Position numbers and translations under genes: made by a program | Shown here: piece after piece, positions 41,923 through 50,332 of the stretch | Layout: every line of letters starts with the position of its first letter | Position numbering within the stretch: the stretch's first letter is position 1 | The notes under the pieces: generated by a model | Databases searched by the model: none | What the model saw: the letters and a program-made list of their open reading frames with translations, nothing else | What the model was told of the DNA's origin: nothing | NCBI RefSeq assembly: GCF_900104705.1 | Contig: NZ_LT629734.1 | Coordinates: forward strand, 806,001 to 870,000 | Reading direction: 5' to 3' | DNA: 64,000 bases | Origin: Agrococcus carbonis | Lineage (GTDB): Bacteria > Actinomycetota > Actinomycetes > Actinomycetales > Microbacteriaceae

Positions 41923-42894
41923 TCACGGCCGCGCGGCCGCCTCCGATCGGATGCGCGGACCGAGCTCGTCGGCGAAGAACGCGAAGAAGCCGTCGGGGTC
42001 GTCGCCCGCGTCGTTGAGCGCGAGGTGGTCGAAGCCGGCCTCCCGGAAGGGTGCGACGACCTCGAGATGGCGCTCGACATCGGGCCCGCACGCGAACGCC
42101 TCCTGCATGTGCTCGACCGTCACCGGCTGCGTGGCCTGGTCGAACGCAGCCGGGTCGGGCAGCTCCGCGAGCACCTTCCAGCCGAGCGCCCCGAAGCGGA
42201 AGCGCCGGTGCGCCGCCTCGGCCCCGGCGCGCTCGTCAGGGGCGAAGGCGAGCGGCACCTCGCCGTAGCGCGGCCCGCTGCCGCCTGCGGCCTCCCACGC
42301 GCCGACGAGCTCGGCGTCGGGATCGGTCGCGAAGATGCCGTCGCCGAGCTCGGCGGCGAGCTCGGCCGCCTGCGGGCCGCCCGCTGCGACCACGATCGCC
42401 GGCAGCTCGTCGGGCAGGTCGTAGATCCGGGCGTCCTCGAGGCGCAGGAACTCGCCGCGGTACGCGCTCGTCTCGCCGCCCCACAGCATCCGGATGATCT
42501 CGAGCGCCTCGCGCAGCCGCCGGTGGCGGTCGCCCACCTCGGGCCAGCCGGCGCCGACGATGCGCTCGCTCAAGCGCTCGCCTGCGCCGATGCCGAGCGT
42601 GAAGCGGCCGTCGCTGATGATCTGCGTCGTCGCCGCCGCCTGGGCGATGATCGCCGGGTGGTAGCGGATCGACGGGCACGTGACGCCGGTCGCGAGGCGC
42701 AGCGTCTCGGTGCTCGCCGCGATCGCCGCGAGGATCGACCACGCGAACCCCGAGTGCCGGTGCTCCGGCAGCCAGGGGTGGAAGTGATCGCTGATCTCGA
42801 CGAAGTCGAAGCCCGCCCGCTCGGCTTCGACGGCCCGGCGGATCAGCTCCTTCGGAGCGACGTCCTCGGCGAAGAGCTTGTACCCGATCTGCAT
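41923..42894 (-). CDS. LLM-class F420-dependent oxidoreductase, FGD-like
   Basis: A 323-residue luciferase-like TIM-barrel enzyme close to the F420-dependent glucose-6-phosphate dehydrogenase group (IGYKLFAEDVAPKELIRRAVEAE; VEISDHFHPW; GIGAGERLSE; YDLPDELPAIVVAAGGPQAA). The Asp-His of SDHF, the Trp in HPW and the Glu in GAGE match FGD active-site residues. Residues corresponding to the FGD1 phosphate clamp appear lost, so the substrate may not be glucose 6-phosphate. It lies between the gluconate operon and gnd. It implies F420 use by this organism. Confidence 0.87.
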   Translation of the reverse strand: MQIGYKLFAEDVAPKELIRRAVEAERAGFDFVEISDHFHPWLPEHRHSGFAWSILAAIAASTETLRLATGVTCPSIRYHPAIIAQAAATTQIISDGRFTLGIGAGERLSERIVGAGWPEVGDRHRRLREALEIIRMLWGGETSAYRGEFLRLEDARIYDLPDELPAIVVAAGGPQAAELAAELGDGIFATDPDAELVGAWEAAGGSGPRYGEVPLAFAPDERAGAEAAHRRFRFGALGWKVLAELPDPAAFDQATQPVTVEHMQEAFACGPDVERHLEVVAPFREAGFDHLALNDAGDDPDGFFAFFADELGPRIRSEAAARP

Positions 42895-42985
42895 GCCCCC
42901 GAACCTCGCACAGCCGGGCGGAGCGGGCAATGGGCGACCTCCCCGCGCCCTGGGGCGCATCCGGCCCCGGACTACGCTGAGAGGC

Positions 42986-44428
42986 GTGACCCAAGCCAAC
43001 ATCGCCGTCGTCGGCCTCGCCGTGATGGGCTCCAACCTCGCCCGCAACCTCGCCAGCCGCGAGGGCAACACCGTCGCCGTCTACAACCGCACCACCGCGA
43101 AGACCGACGACCTCATCGCCGCGCATCCCGAGGCCGGCTTCGTCAAGGCCGCCACGATGCAGGAGCTCGCCGACAGCCTCCAGAAGCCCCGCACGGCGAT
43201 CATCATGGTCAAGGCCGGGCGGCCCACCGACGCCGTGATCGACGAGCTCGTCTCGGTCTTCGAGCCCGGCGACATCATCGTCGACGGCGGCAACGCGCTC
43301 TTCACCGACACGATCCGCCGCGAGGCGGCCGTGCGCGAGACCGGCATCCACTTCGTCGGCTGCGGCATCTCGGGCGGCGAGGAGGGGGCGCTGAACGGCC
43401 CCTCGCTCATGCCCGGCGGCACGGCGGAGTCGTACGAGACGCTCGGCCCGATCCTGCGCTCGATCGCGGCGGTCGCCGAGGGCGAGCCGTGCGTGACGCA
43501 CGTCGGCAGCGACGGCGCCGGCCACTTCGTGAAGATGGTGCACAACGGCATCGAGTACGCCGACATGCAGCTCATCGCCGAGGCCTACGACCTCATCCGC
43601 CGCGGCACGGGCAAGAGCCCCTCCGAGATCGCCGACATCTTCGACGAGTGGAACCGGGGCGAGCTCGAGTCGTACCTCATCGAGATCACCGCGGAGGTGC
43701 TGCGCCAGGTCGACGCCGCGACCGGCCAGCCGCTCGTCGACGTCATCCTCGATGCCGCGGGCGCCAAGGGCACGGGCGCCTGGACGGTGCAGACGGCGCT
43801 CGACCTGGGCGTGCCGGTCTCGGGCATCGCCGAGGCGGTCTTCGCCCGCTCGCTCTCGTCGAAGCTCGCCCAGCGCGCGGCGGCGACCGACCTGCCCGGG
43901 CCGTCGGCCGCGTGGCAGGTCGACGACGCGGATGCGTTCGTCGAGGACGTGCGCCAGGCCCTGTTCGCCTCGAAGATCATCGCCTACTCGCAGGGCTTCG
44001 ACGAGATCGTCGCGGCCGCCGACGAGCACGGCTGGGCGATCCAGAAGGGCGAGGTCGCGCGCATCTGGCGCGCCGGCTGCATCATCCGCGCCCGCTTCCT
44101 GAACGACATCACCGACGCGTACGCGGCCGACCCGGAGCTGCCGGCGCTGCTGCTCGCGCCCTACTTCCGCGACGCGCTCGCCGGCACGCAGGAGGCATGG
44201 CGCCGCGTCGTGGTCGCGGCGGCGCAGGCGGGCATCCCCTCGCCGGCGTTCTCGTCGAGCCTGTCGTACTACGACGGCCTGCGCGCCGACCGCCTGCCGG
44301 CCGCGCTCGTGCAGGGCCAGCGCGACTTCTTCGGCGCGCACACCTACCGCCGCGTCGACCGCGAGGGCACCTTCCACACGCAGTGGTCGGGCGACCGCTC
44401 CGAGGTCGAGGCCGTCGACACGCACTGA
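42986..44428 (+). CDS. gnd: 6-phosphogluconate dehydrogenase (decarboxylating)
   Basis: A 480-residue pentose phosphate enzyme giving ribulose 5-phosphate, CO2 and NADPH. NADP motif IAVVGLAVMGSNLARNLA (Ala for the common Gly in GLxVMG). Substrate segment HFVGCGISGGEEGALNGPSLMPGG, catalytic Lys/Asn in GHFVKMVHNGIEYADMQ, and C-terminal YDGLRADRLPAALVQGQRDFFGAH. The long form is that of E. coli-type gnd. GTG 42986 lies 7 nt after TACGCT (42973-42978), a leaderless start. It is divergent from the F420 enzyme, and a strong terminator follows. Confidence 0.97.
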   Translation: MTQANIAVVGLAVMGSNLARNLASREGNTVAVYNRTTAKTDDLIAAHPEAGFVKAATMQELADSLQKPRTAIIMVKAGRPTDAVIDELVSVFEPGDIIVDGGNALFTDTIRREAAVRETGIHFVGCGISGGEEGALNGPSLMPGGTAESYETLGPILRSIAAVAEGEPCVTHVGSDGAGHFVKMVHNGIEYADMQLIAEAYDLIRRGTGKSPSEIADIFDEWNRGELESYLIEITAEVLRQVDAATGQPLVDVILDAAGAKGTGAWTVQTALDLGVPVSGIAEAVFARSLSSKLAQRAAATDLPGPSAAWQVDDADAFVEDVRQALFASKIIAYSQGFDEIVAAADEHGWAIQKGEVARIWRAGCIIRARFLNDITDAYAADPELPALLLAPYFRDALAGTQEAWRRVVVAAAQAGIPSPAFSSSLSYYDGLRADRLPAALVQGQRDFFGAHTYRRVDREGTFHTQWSGDRSEVEAVDTH

Positions 44429-44438
44429 CGCGCACGCG

Positions 44439-44474
44439 CGAGCGGGCCGCTCCCCTGCCGGGGCGGCCCGCTCG
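44439..44474. terminator. Terminator between gnd and mscS
   Basis: A perfect 12-bp stem, 44439-44450 with 44463-44474, loop TCCCCTGCCGGG, which can itself pair as CCCC/GGGG-like. It lies between convergent gnd and the MscS gene, 10 nt after the gnd stop. Confidence 0.85.
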
Positions 44475-44520
44475 TGCATCCGCCGACTCGTGCTCTCCGG
44501 CTGCTGGGAGCGCGTCCCGG

Positions 44521-45588
44521 TCAGGCGTCGGCCCGCTCCTCGGTGCGCACGAGGGGCACCGCCTCGAACCGCTGGCGCGGCAGCGCCTCGGCGTGCCCCT
44601 CGCGGAGCCACGCGACGAGCCGCTCGCGCACATCGGCGCGCAGCGACGCGAGCTCGCTCCCGTCGGCCGCGGTCACGAGCACGCGCACCCGCACGACGCC
44701 GCCCACCGCATCCGTCACCTGCAGCACCGAGTCGCGCCCGTCCCAGTGGGGGTGGCCGTCGAGGATGCGCGCGAGCTCCTCGCGCATCCGCTCGACCGGC
44801 ACGCTCCAGTCGACGTCGAGCTCGACCGCGCCCATGACCTCGCTCGACGTGCGGGTCCAGTTCTCGAACGGCGTCGTGGTGAAGTAGGTGGAGGGCAGCA
44901 CGAGCCGCCGGTCGTCCCAGATGCGCACGACGACGTAGGTGAGGGTGATCTCCTCGATCGTGCCCCACTCCCCCTCGACCACGACGACGTCGTCGACGCG
45001 GATCGCGTCGGACGCGACGAGCTGGATGCCCGCGAAGACGTTGCCGAGCAGCGACTGCGCCGCGAGGCCCGCGACGAGCGAGGCGAGGCCGGCGGATGCG
45101 AGCAGGCTCGTGCCGGCGACGCGCGCGGCCTCGAAGGTGAACAGCGCCGCGCCGAACGCGACGACGACCACCACGACCGAGAGCACGCGGCGCAGGATGC
45201 CCACTTGCGTGTGCACCTTGCGGGCGCGCCGGCCGGCGTCGGCAGCGGCGAAGCGCCCAAGCACCGCGGCGCTCGCGACGCCCAGCAGCCGCACGAGCAG
45301 CCACGCGCCCGCGGCGATGCCCGCGATGACGAGCAGCTGCGCGAGCACCGGGCCCCCGCCGCCCATCGCGGCCTGCAGCCCCGTGGCGCCCGTCGTGACC
45401 GAGAGCGCGACCGTGAAGGCCAGCGCCGCGACCGGCCAGCGCAGGGGCTTCCGCACCTCGGCGATGCGGGCGCGGGAGCGCGTCGCGGCGGCGGCGCCGG
45501 CGAGCAGCACGAGGCTCGCGGCCGCGGCGACGACGAGGGAGATCCCGACGGAGATGCCCGCGAGGGCGAGCAGGTCGAGGACGGTCAT
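44521..45588 (-). CDS. MscS-family mechanosensitive channel
   Basis: A 355-residue small-conductance mechanosensitive channel homologue. There are five or so helices, including ~10-32, ~50-72 and ~80-100. The pore-lining segment is SLLASAGLASLVAGLAAQSLLGNVFAGIQLVA, and the beta domain after it has IRVDDVVVVEGEWGTIEEITLTYVVVR and TPFENWTRTSSEVMG. It opens on hypo-osmotic shock to release solutes. GGAAGGAG lies 6 nt before the ATG. It is 57 nt downstream of the APC permease gene. Confidence 0.93.
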   Translation of the reverse strand: MTVLDLLALAGISVGISLVVAAAASLVLLAGAAAATRSRARIAEVRKPLRWPVAALAFTVALSVTTGATGLQAAMGGGGPVLAQLLVIAGIAAGAWLLVRLLGVASAAVLGRFAAADAGRRARKVHTQVGILRRVLSVVVVVVAFGAALFTFEAARVAGTSLLASAGLASLVAGLAAQSLLGNVFAGIQLVASDAIRVDDVVVVEGEWGTIEEITLTYVVVRIWDDRRLVLPSTYFTTTPFENWTRTSSEVMGAVELDVDWSVPVERMREELARILDGHPHWDGRDSVLQVTDAVGGVVRVRVLVTAADGSELASLRADVRERLVAWLREGHAEALPRQRFEAVPLVRTEERADA

Positions 45589-45644
45589 GGGGCTCCTTCC
45601 AGGCACGGGAGCCGGCCACGGTACCGGCCGCGGGTTGCCGTCGG

Positions 45645-46940
45645 CTATGCGGGGCGCCGGGCGCTGCGCCGCCGCAGGAGCTCGCGCGCGCCGAGCCCGA
45701 TCGCGAGCCACGCGAGGGCGCCGACGACGCCCTGCCATGGCAGCGTGAGCACGACGCCGAGGCACGCGGCGGCGCCGAGCCAGGGGATCCAGCGCGGCAG
45801 CCAGAGCCGCGCCGCGCCGTCCGCGCGCGTGCCCGCGCGACTCGTGGCCCGCATCCGGATCGCCGAGAGGTGGGCGACGGCGTAGTAGGTGAGCACGCAC
45901 GTCGACGAGAAGGCGACGAGGGCGCCCGCGGGCAGCACGAGGGCAGCGGCGGTCGCGGCGGCCGCGGTGGTGGCCTCCGCGACGACGGGCGTGCGGGTGC
46001 GCGCCGCGATGCGGCCGAGCGGGCCGGGCAGGTCGCCGTTCCGCGCCATCGCGAGCCCCGTGCGGCTGAGGCCAGCGAGGATGCCCATGAGCGAGCCGAG
46101 GCACGCGAGCGCGCCGGCGCCGAGCGCCGCCGCGTGGAGCGCGGGGTGGCCGGCGAGATCCGCGAGCGGCGTCGTCGCGGTCGGGAGCGCCGGGCCGAGG
46201 CGCTCGCTCGTCGCCCAGCCGACCGCGGCGTAGAGCGCGAGCACGACGGCGAGCCCCAGCACGATCGCGATGGGCAGCGTGCGGCGGGGCCGGCGCACCT
46301 CCTCGCCGAGCGTCGCCATCCGGGCGTAGCCGGCGAACGCGAAGAACAGCATGCCGGCGGCGGTGAGCCACCCGAGCGGGCCCGGCTCGGCGCCGGCGCC
46401 CTGCGAGCCCCCGACGAAGCCGAAGTCGCCCGCGCCCGCGGCGACCGGCATGCCGAGCGCCGCCCAGGCGAGCACCGCGAGCACGACGACGAGCACGACC
46501 GCGACGATGCCGCTCGAGACCCAGGCGGTCACGCGCACGCCGAGCATGTTGAGCGCGGCGAGCACGGCGACCGCCGCGGCGCCGACCCACCCCGCGTGCT
46601 CGGGCCACACGTGCTGCCCCGCGATCACCGCGATGGCCGCGGCCGACGACGTCTTGCCGGTGAGGAACATCCAGCCCGCGGTGAAGCCCACGCGCTCCCC
46701 CACCTCGGCGCGCCCGTAGGCGTAGGCGCCCCCGGAGACGGGATGCTCCATCGCGAGTTGCGCGGTCGAGAGGGCGTTGAGCACCGCGATCGCGCCGGCG
46801 AGCGCGATCGCGGCGGGCAGCATGGGGCCGGCGAGTGCGGCCGCCGGCGCCCACACGAAGAAGAGCCCCGCGCCGATCATGGCGCCGAGGCCGATCGCGA
46901 TCGCCCCGGGCACGCCGATGCGGCGCTCCAGCTGGGTCAT
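45645..46940 (-). CDS. APC-superfamily amino acid permease
   Basis: A 431-residue transporter with 12 predicted helices. The first helix holds the substrate-binding motif GAIAIGLGAMIGAGLFFVWAP, and MEHPVSGGAYAYGRAEVGER marks helix 3 of the APC fold. LFFAFAGYARMATLGEEVRRPRRTLP is the conserved loop after helix 6. It likely takes up amino acids or amines; specificity unknown. The ATG is 7 nt after TAGCGT (46948-46953), a leaderless start. It is followed by MscS. Confidence 0.9.
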   Translation of the reverse strand: MTQLERRIGVPGAIAIGLGAMIGAGLFFVWAPAAALAGPMLPAAIALAGAIAVLNALSTAQLAMEHPVSGGAYAYGRAEVGERVGFTAGWMFLTGKTSSAAAIAVIAGQHVWPEHAGWVGAAAVAVLAALNMLGVRVTAWVSSGIVAVVLVVVLAVLAWAALGMPVAAGAGDFGFVGGSQGAGAEPGPLGWLTAAGMLFFAFAGYARMATLGEEVRRPRRTLPIAIVLGLAVVLALYAAVGWATSERLGPALPTATTPLADLAGHPALHAAALGAGALACLGSLMGILAGLSRTGLAMARNGDLPGPLGRIAARTRTPVVAEATTAAAATAAALVLPAGALVAFSSTCVLTYYAVAHLSAIRMRATSRAGTRADGAARLWLPRWIPWLGAAACLGVVLTLPWQGVVGALAWLAIGLGARELLRRRSARRPA

Positions 46941-46987
46941 GCTGGCGACGCTAGCCGCGCCGGGTGAACGGACGGTGCACGAGCGGG

Positions 46988-47116
46988 TCAGATGATCGGG
47001 CGCCCCTCCCGCTTGGCCTGGCGCACATCGCGCAGGAAGCCGCGCGAGATGGCCAGCAGCACACCGGCGACGACGACGGGCCAGATGAGCACGTAGAGGG
47101 TGAGTGCGATGGTCAT
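46988..47116 (-). CDS. 42-residue small subunit of the sodium:solute symporter
   Basis: A tiny one-helix membrane protein: MTIALTLYVLIWPVVVAGVL forms the helix, followed by the basic tail SRGFLRDVRQAKREGRPII. It has a perfect AGGAGG site 5 nt before the ATG and starts 14 nt after the symporter stop. This is the pattern of the small transporter subunits annotated beside many SSS/NSS symporters (MetS-like). It is probably needed for stability or activity of the symporter. Confidence 0.82.
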   Translation of the reverse strand: MTIALTLYVLIWPVVVAGVLLAISRGFLRDVRQAKREGRPII

Positions 47117-47130
47117 GGTGCCTCCTCAGG

Positions 47131-48834
47131 TCAGTCGCGCCGCGCTGCGGCGGGCGCGGTCGCGTCGGATGCGGGTGCCGGGGCGGCGCCCGGACGGCGG
47201 TCGAAGTCGCCCGTGACGTCCTTGATCGTGTCGAAGTCGAAGTCGCGCCGGGAGCGGAACGACAGCAGGAAGCACACGAGGAACGACACGGCATAGGCGA
47301 CGAGCGATGCGGTGAGCACGGTGTAGTCGCGCAGGAAGAACAGCGTGAAGGGTGCCGCGGCGAGCGCTGCGACGGCGCCGACGGCGATTCCGACGCGGAG
47401 GCCGAAGAAGCCGAACGCCATGATGCCCAGCACGACCCCGATGCCGATCGTCGCGAGGATCTCGATCGGCAGCGCGAGCACGCCGTCGAGCGGGATCCAC
47501 TCGAAGCGCACCGGCAGGAACGTCGCGAGCGCCGCGATGACCGCCGCCGTGAACGCGAGGTTCGTCACCTTCTTCCAGTAGAACGACGCGATCACCGGGA
47601 ACACGAGGCAGCCCCACAGCGCTCCGACGAACACGAGCAGGTCGAGGATGTTGAGCTGGCTCGTCGCGAAGTACAGCGCCGCGCCCGTCGCGACGATCAT
47701 CGCGATGCGGCCCACGAGCAGCATCGTGCGCGGGTTGGCGCGCTCCTTGCCCACCGACTGGCCGTACATGTCGGCCATCACGATCGACGAGAGCGCCGCG
47801 AGATCGGAGTCGGCCGTGGACGACAGGGCGCCGATGATCATCACGAAGGCGAGCGCGAGCAGCACCCACGGCAGGTAGGTCGCGGCCATCTGCGGGATGA
47901 GGTTGTTGACGTCGCCGTCGATCGGCTGGATGCCGAGGTAGAGCGCCATGACCCCGAGCATCCCGATGCCGATGACGGTCGCGCCGTAGCCGACGGTCGC
48001 GGTGATGAACGTGGGCTTGATGAGGTCCTCGCGCACGGCGAAGAGCCGCTGCGCGATCGTCTGGTTGCCGATCGCGTAGGCGAGCACGGCGGCGATGTAC
48101 GGCGCACCCTGGTTGAGGAACGCATCCGACGAGAAGAAGTCCTGCTGCTGGGGCGTCACGTTGCCCGCGGCGACGCCCGCCTCGAACATGCCGGGGCCGC
48201 CTGCTGCGAAGAAGATGACGGGGATCACGATGACGGCCGCGCCGAGCATGCACAGCACCTGCGCGAAGTCGGTGAGCACCGACGCGCGGAAGCCCGACCA
48301 GAGCGTGTAGAGCAGCACGCCGCCGGCGACGACGAGGATGCCGGCGCCGAAGTCGAGCGGCGACAGCATCGAGATGATCGCGCCGCCGGCGATGAAGTTG
48401 GAGGTGAGCGAGATGAGCGAGCCGAGCACGTTCGAGCCCGCGAGCATGAGCTGCGACGAGCGGCCGTGCCGCGCGTACATGACCTCGGCGAGCGTGTGGG
48501 CGCGGGGCGCCACCTGGCGGATGCGCTTGCCGAAGGGGTAGATGAACAGGATCATCAGCGCGCCCCAGAGCCCGTAGTGGATGGGGCCGGAGACGCCGTA
48601 GGTGTAGCCGGCGGTCGCGGAGGCGTACATCGAGGACGCCCAGATCCAGGTGGCCGTCATGGAGGCCGCGGAGATGCCGAAGCCGAGACCGTTGCCGGCG
48701 GTCATGTAGCCGTCGGCGTTCTCGCGCCTGCGGCCGATGCCGAGGGTGATGAGGAGCGTGCCGCCGTAGAAGACGACGAGGAGCACGATCACGGCTCCGA
48801 GGCCCAGCTGGGCGAGTTCCTGTGCGGGCGGCAT
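47131..48834 (-). CDS. Sodium:solute symporter (SSS family)
   Basis: A 567-residue transporter with about 13-14 helices. N-terminal SSS features: GYMTAGNGLGFGISAASMTATWIWASSM. The sodium-site helix 8 region is VMIIGALSSTADSDLAALSSIVMADMYG, with the Ser-Thr motif of Na2. Its pattern is closest to urea/other-solute SSS transporters rather than PutP or PanF, but the substrate is not certain. The last ~45 residues are a cytoplasmic Pro/Ala tail. GAGAGGAA precedes the ATG; a long structured leader lies upstream. Confidence 0.92.
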   Translation of the reverse strand: MPPAQELAQLGLGAVIVLLVVFYGGTLLITLGIGRRRENADGYMTAGNGLGFGISAASMTATWIWASSMYASATAGYTYGVSGPIHYGLWGALMILFIYPFGKRIRQVAPRAHTLAEVMYARHGRSSQLMLAGSNVLGSLISLTSNFIAGGAIISMLSPLDFGAGILVVAGGVLLYTLWSGFRASVLTDFAQVLCMLGAAVIVIPVIFFAAGGPGMFEAGVAAGNVTPQQQDFFSSDAFLNQGAPYIAAVLAYAIGNQTIAQRLFAVREDLIKPTFITATVGYGATVIGIGMLGVMALYLGIQPIDGDVNNLIPQMAATYLPWVLLALAFVMIIGALSSTADSDLAALSSIVMADMYGQSVGKERANPRTMLLVGRIAMIVATGAALYFATSQLNILDLLVFVGALWGCLVFPVIASFYWKKVTNLAFTAAVIAALATFLPVRFEWIPLDGVLALPIEILATIGIGVVLGIMAFGFFGLRVGIAVGAVAALAAAPFTLFFLRDYTVLTASLVAYAVSFLVCFLLSFRSRRDFDFDTIKDVTGDFDRRPGAAPAPASDATAPAAARRD

Positions 48835-49060
48835 GCGGTTCCTCTCGTCGGACGGCAACGATCGGACCGCGCGGCCAGGGAAAACGGCACCGCGCATCAC
48901 GGGCTCTGCTCGAGCCCGGCTCGATCGTGCGGGCATCTCCCGCAGCACCACCGGATCCGCGCTCCGCGGGTCTGCGATGCAGCTGCATGCGACTCGGGCG
49001 AGGCGTCTCTCAAGATCCGGTGCCGGCCGTCGGCCAGTGCCCCCACAGTGTCATGAAACG
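48835..49060 (-). ncRNA. Structured 5' leader of the symporter, riboswitch-like
   Basis: A 272-bp gap precedes the symporter. Read on the minus strand it can form: a 9-bp stem CACCGGATC/GATCCGGTG (49014-49022 with 48949-48957) that closes a ~75-nt domain with inner hairpins; TGCGGG-AGATG-CCCGCA (48928-48944); two overlapping, mutually exclusive hairpins (48911-48923 and 48900-48918); and GCGCGG/CCGCGC (48869-48895). A weak promoter TTGGCC-16-GACACT (49047-49074) would start the RNA near 49040. No known class fits. Folding was done by eye. Confidence 0.4.
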
Positions 49061-49106
49061 CCGTACATGGCCAATCGACAGGATCGCGCAGCCGGCCCGC
49101 GGGGCG

Positions 49107-50264
49107 TCATCGGCGCTCGAGCTCGACGAGCACCTCCGCGTGCCCGGTGTGCGGGAACATGTCGAACAGCCGCCCCTGCACGGGCCGCAGGTGCGGCATC
49201 GCCGCGAGGTCTCGGGCGAGCGAGACCGGGTTGCAGCTCGAGTAGAGCACGCGCTCCGCGGCGGATGCGTCAAGCCGTGCCGCGAGCGCCCCGATGCCGC
49301 GGCGCGGCGGGTTGACCACGACGAGCTCGGGCGCCTGCGCGCCCTCGAGGTCGACCGAGCCCGCGTCGCCGACCGCGAAGGACGCTCCCGCGCCGATCTC
49401 GGCCGCGGTCTCGCGCGCCGCGTCGATCGCGTCGGCCGCGACCTCGACGCCCGCGACGGCCCGACCCGGGCGCGCCGCGTGCAGCGCGAAGCCGCCGACG
49501 CCGCAGTAGAGGTCGAGCACCCTCGAGGGGTCCGCCGCGTCGATCCACGCCGTCGCTTGGCGGTAGAGCCCGGCGGCGACGGCCGTGTTGGTCTGGAAGA
49601 AGCTGCGCGGCTTGAGGCGCAGCGGCACCTCGTTCACGCGCATCGTGAGCGTGCCGCCGAGCAGCACCGTCTCGTGCTCCCCCTCGAGCACCGCCTTGTG
49701 CTCGGGCAGCAGGTTGACGGATGCGCTCGCGAGCGGCAGCGCGTCGGCGAGGGCGGGCAGGTGCTTCGCGACGCGCGGCAGCGCCTCGCTCGAGCGCAGC
49801 ACGAGCCGCAGCGCGAGCTCGCCGTCGGGCGACGCGGTGACGATGAGGTGCTTGAGCTCGCCGCGCCGGCTCGGCACGTCGTAGGGCGTCAGCCGCGCCG
49901 TGCGCACGAAGTCCTCGAGCACGGGCATCGCCTCGACGATCGGCCGCTCGTGCAGCGGGCACGCCTGCAGGTCGATGCCCGTGCCGTCGGCGGCGAGGAT
50001 CCCGATGGTGGGCCGCTCGAGGGTGCCGGCGACCGCCATCTTCGCCTTGTTGCGGAAGCCGCCGGGGGCGCTCGCGAACGGCGCGTGCCAGCGCATCGCG
50101 GGCAGCGCATCCGCGACGCCCCCCTGCTTGTCGGCGAGCTGCCGCGCGTAGGGCGTGTCGAGCAGGGTGCACGAGCGGCAGCGCCAGGCGTCGAAGTAGG
50201 CGCAGTCGAGATCGCGGGGTGAGGGCCCGTCCCGGGCCCCGGGCTCGCGCTCGGTCGTCGGCAT
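49107..50264 (-). CDS. rlmC: 23S rRNA uracil-C5 methyltransferase, RlmC/RlmD type
   Basis: A 385-residue SAM-dependent RNA m5U methyltransferase. N-terminal [4Fe-4S] cysteines occur in LDCAYFDAWRCRSCTLLDTPY plus ACPLHERP, and the substrate segment is APGGFRNKAKMAVAG. The methyltransferase core has VLDLYCGVGGFALHAA and NPPRRGIG. Nucleophile Cys lies in VLYSSCNPVSLARDL. The short length without TRAM domain and the N-terminal cluster match RlmC. ATG 50264 lies 6 nt after TACGCT (50271-50276). Confidence 0.9.
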   Translation of the reverse strand: MPTTEREPGARDGPSPRDLDCAYFDAWRCRSCTLLDTPYARQLADKQGGVADALPAMRWHAPFASAPGGFRNKAKMAVAGTLERPTIGILAADGTGIDLQACPLHERPIVEAMPVLEDFVRTARLTPYDVPSRRGELKHLIVTASPDGELALRLVLRSSEALPRVAKHLPALADALPLASASVNLLPEHKAVLEGEHETVLLGGTLTMRVNEVPLRLKPRSFFQTNTAVAAGLYRQATAWIDAADPSRVLDLYCGVGGFALHAARPGRAVAGVEVAADAIDAARETAAEIGAGASFAVGDAGSVDLEGAQAPELVVVNPPRRGIGALAARLDASAAERVLYSSCNPVSLARDLAAMPHLRPVQGRLFDMFPHTGHAEVLVELERR

Positions 50265-50279
50265 CTGGTCAGCGTAGGC

Positions 50280-50324
50280 GGTCTCGCGCGTGCGGACTCC
50301 GTCCGCGCGCTCCTCGACCGGCGG
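50280..50324 (+). repeat. Copy of the interspersed GC-rich repeat
   Basis: A single forward copy (GGTCTCGCG...CTCCTCGACCGGCGG) with the hairpin GTGCGGAC-TCC-GTCCGCGC. It lies 8 nt after the prs stop and just upstream of the rlmC -10 box, so it may terminate prs and also underlies the rlmC -35 region. Confidence 0.8.
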
Positions 50325-50332
50325 AGATGGAC

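Noticed and set aside
48949..49022. Resemblance of TTGAGAGACGCC and GATCCGG in the symporter leader to a TPP riboswitch
   Set aside because: The paired thiamine-binding segments do not occur in the right order, and the CCTGATCCGG-type element is missing on the transcribed strand. Glycine riboswitch signatures were also looked for and not found.
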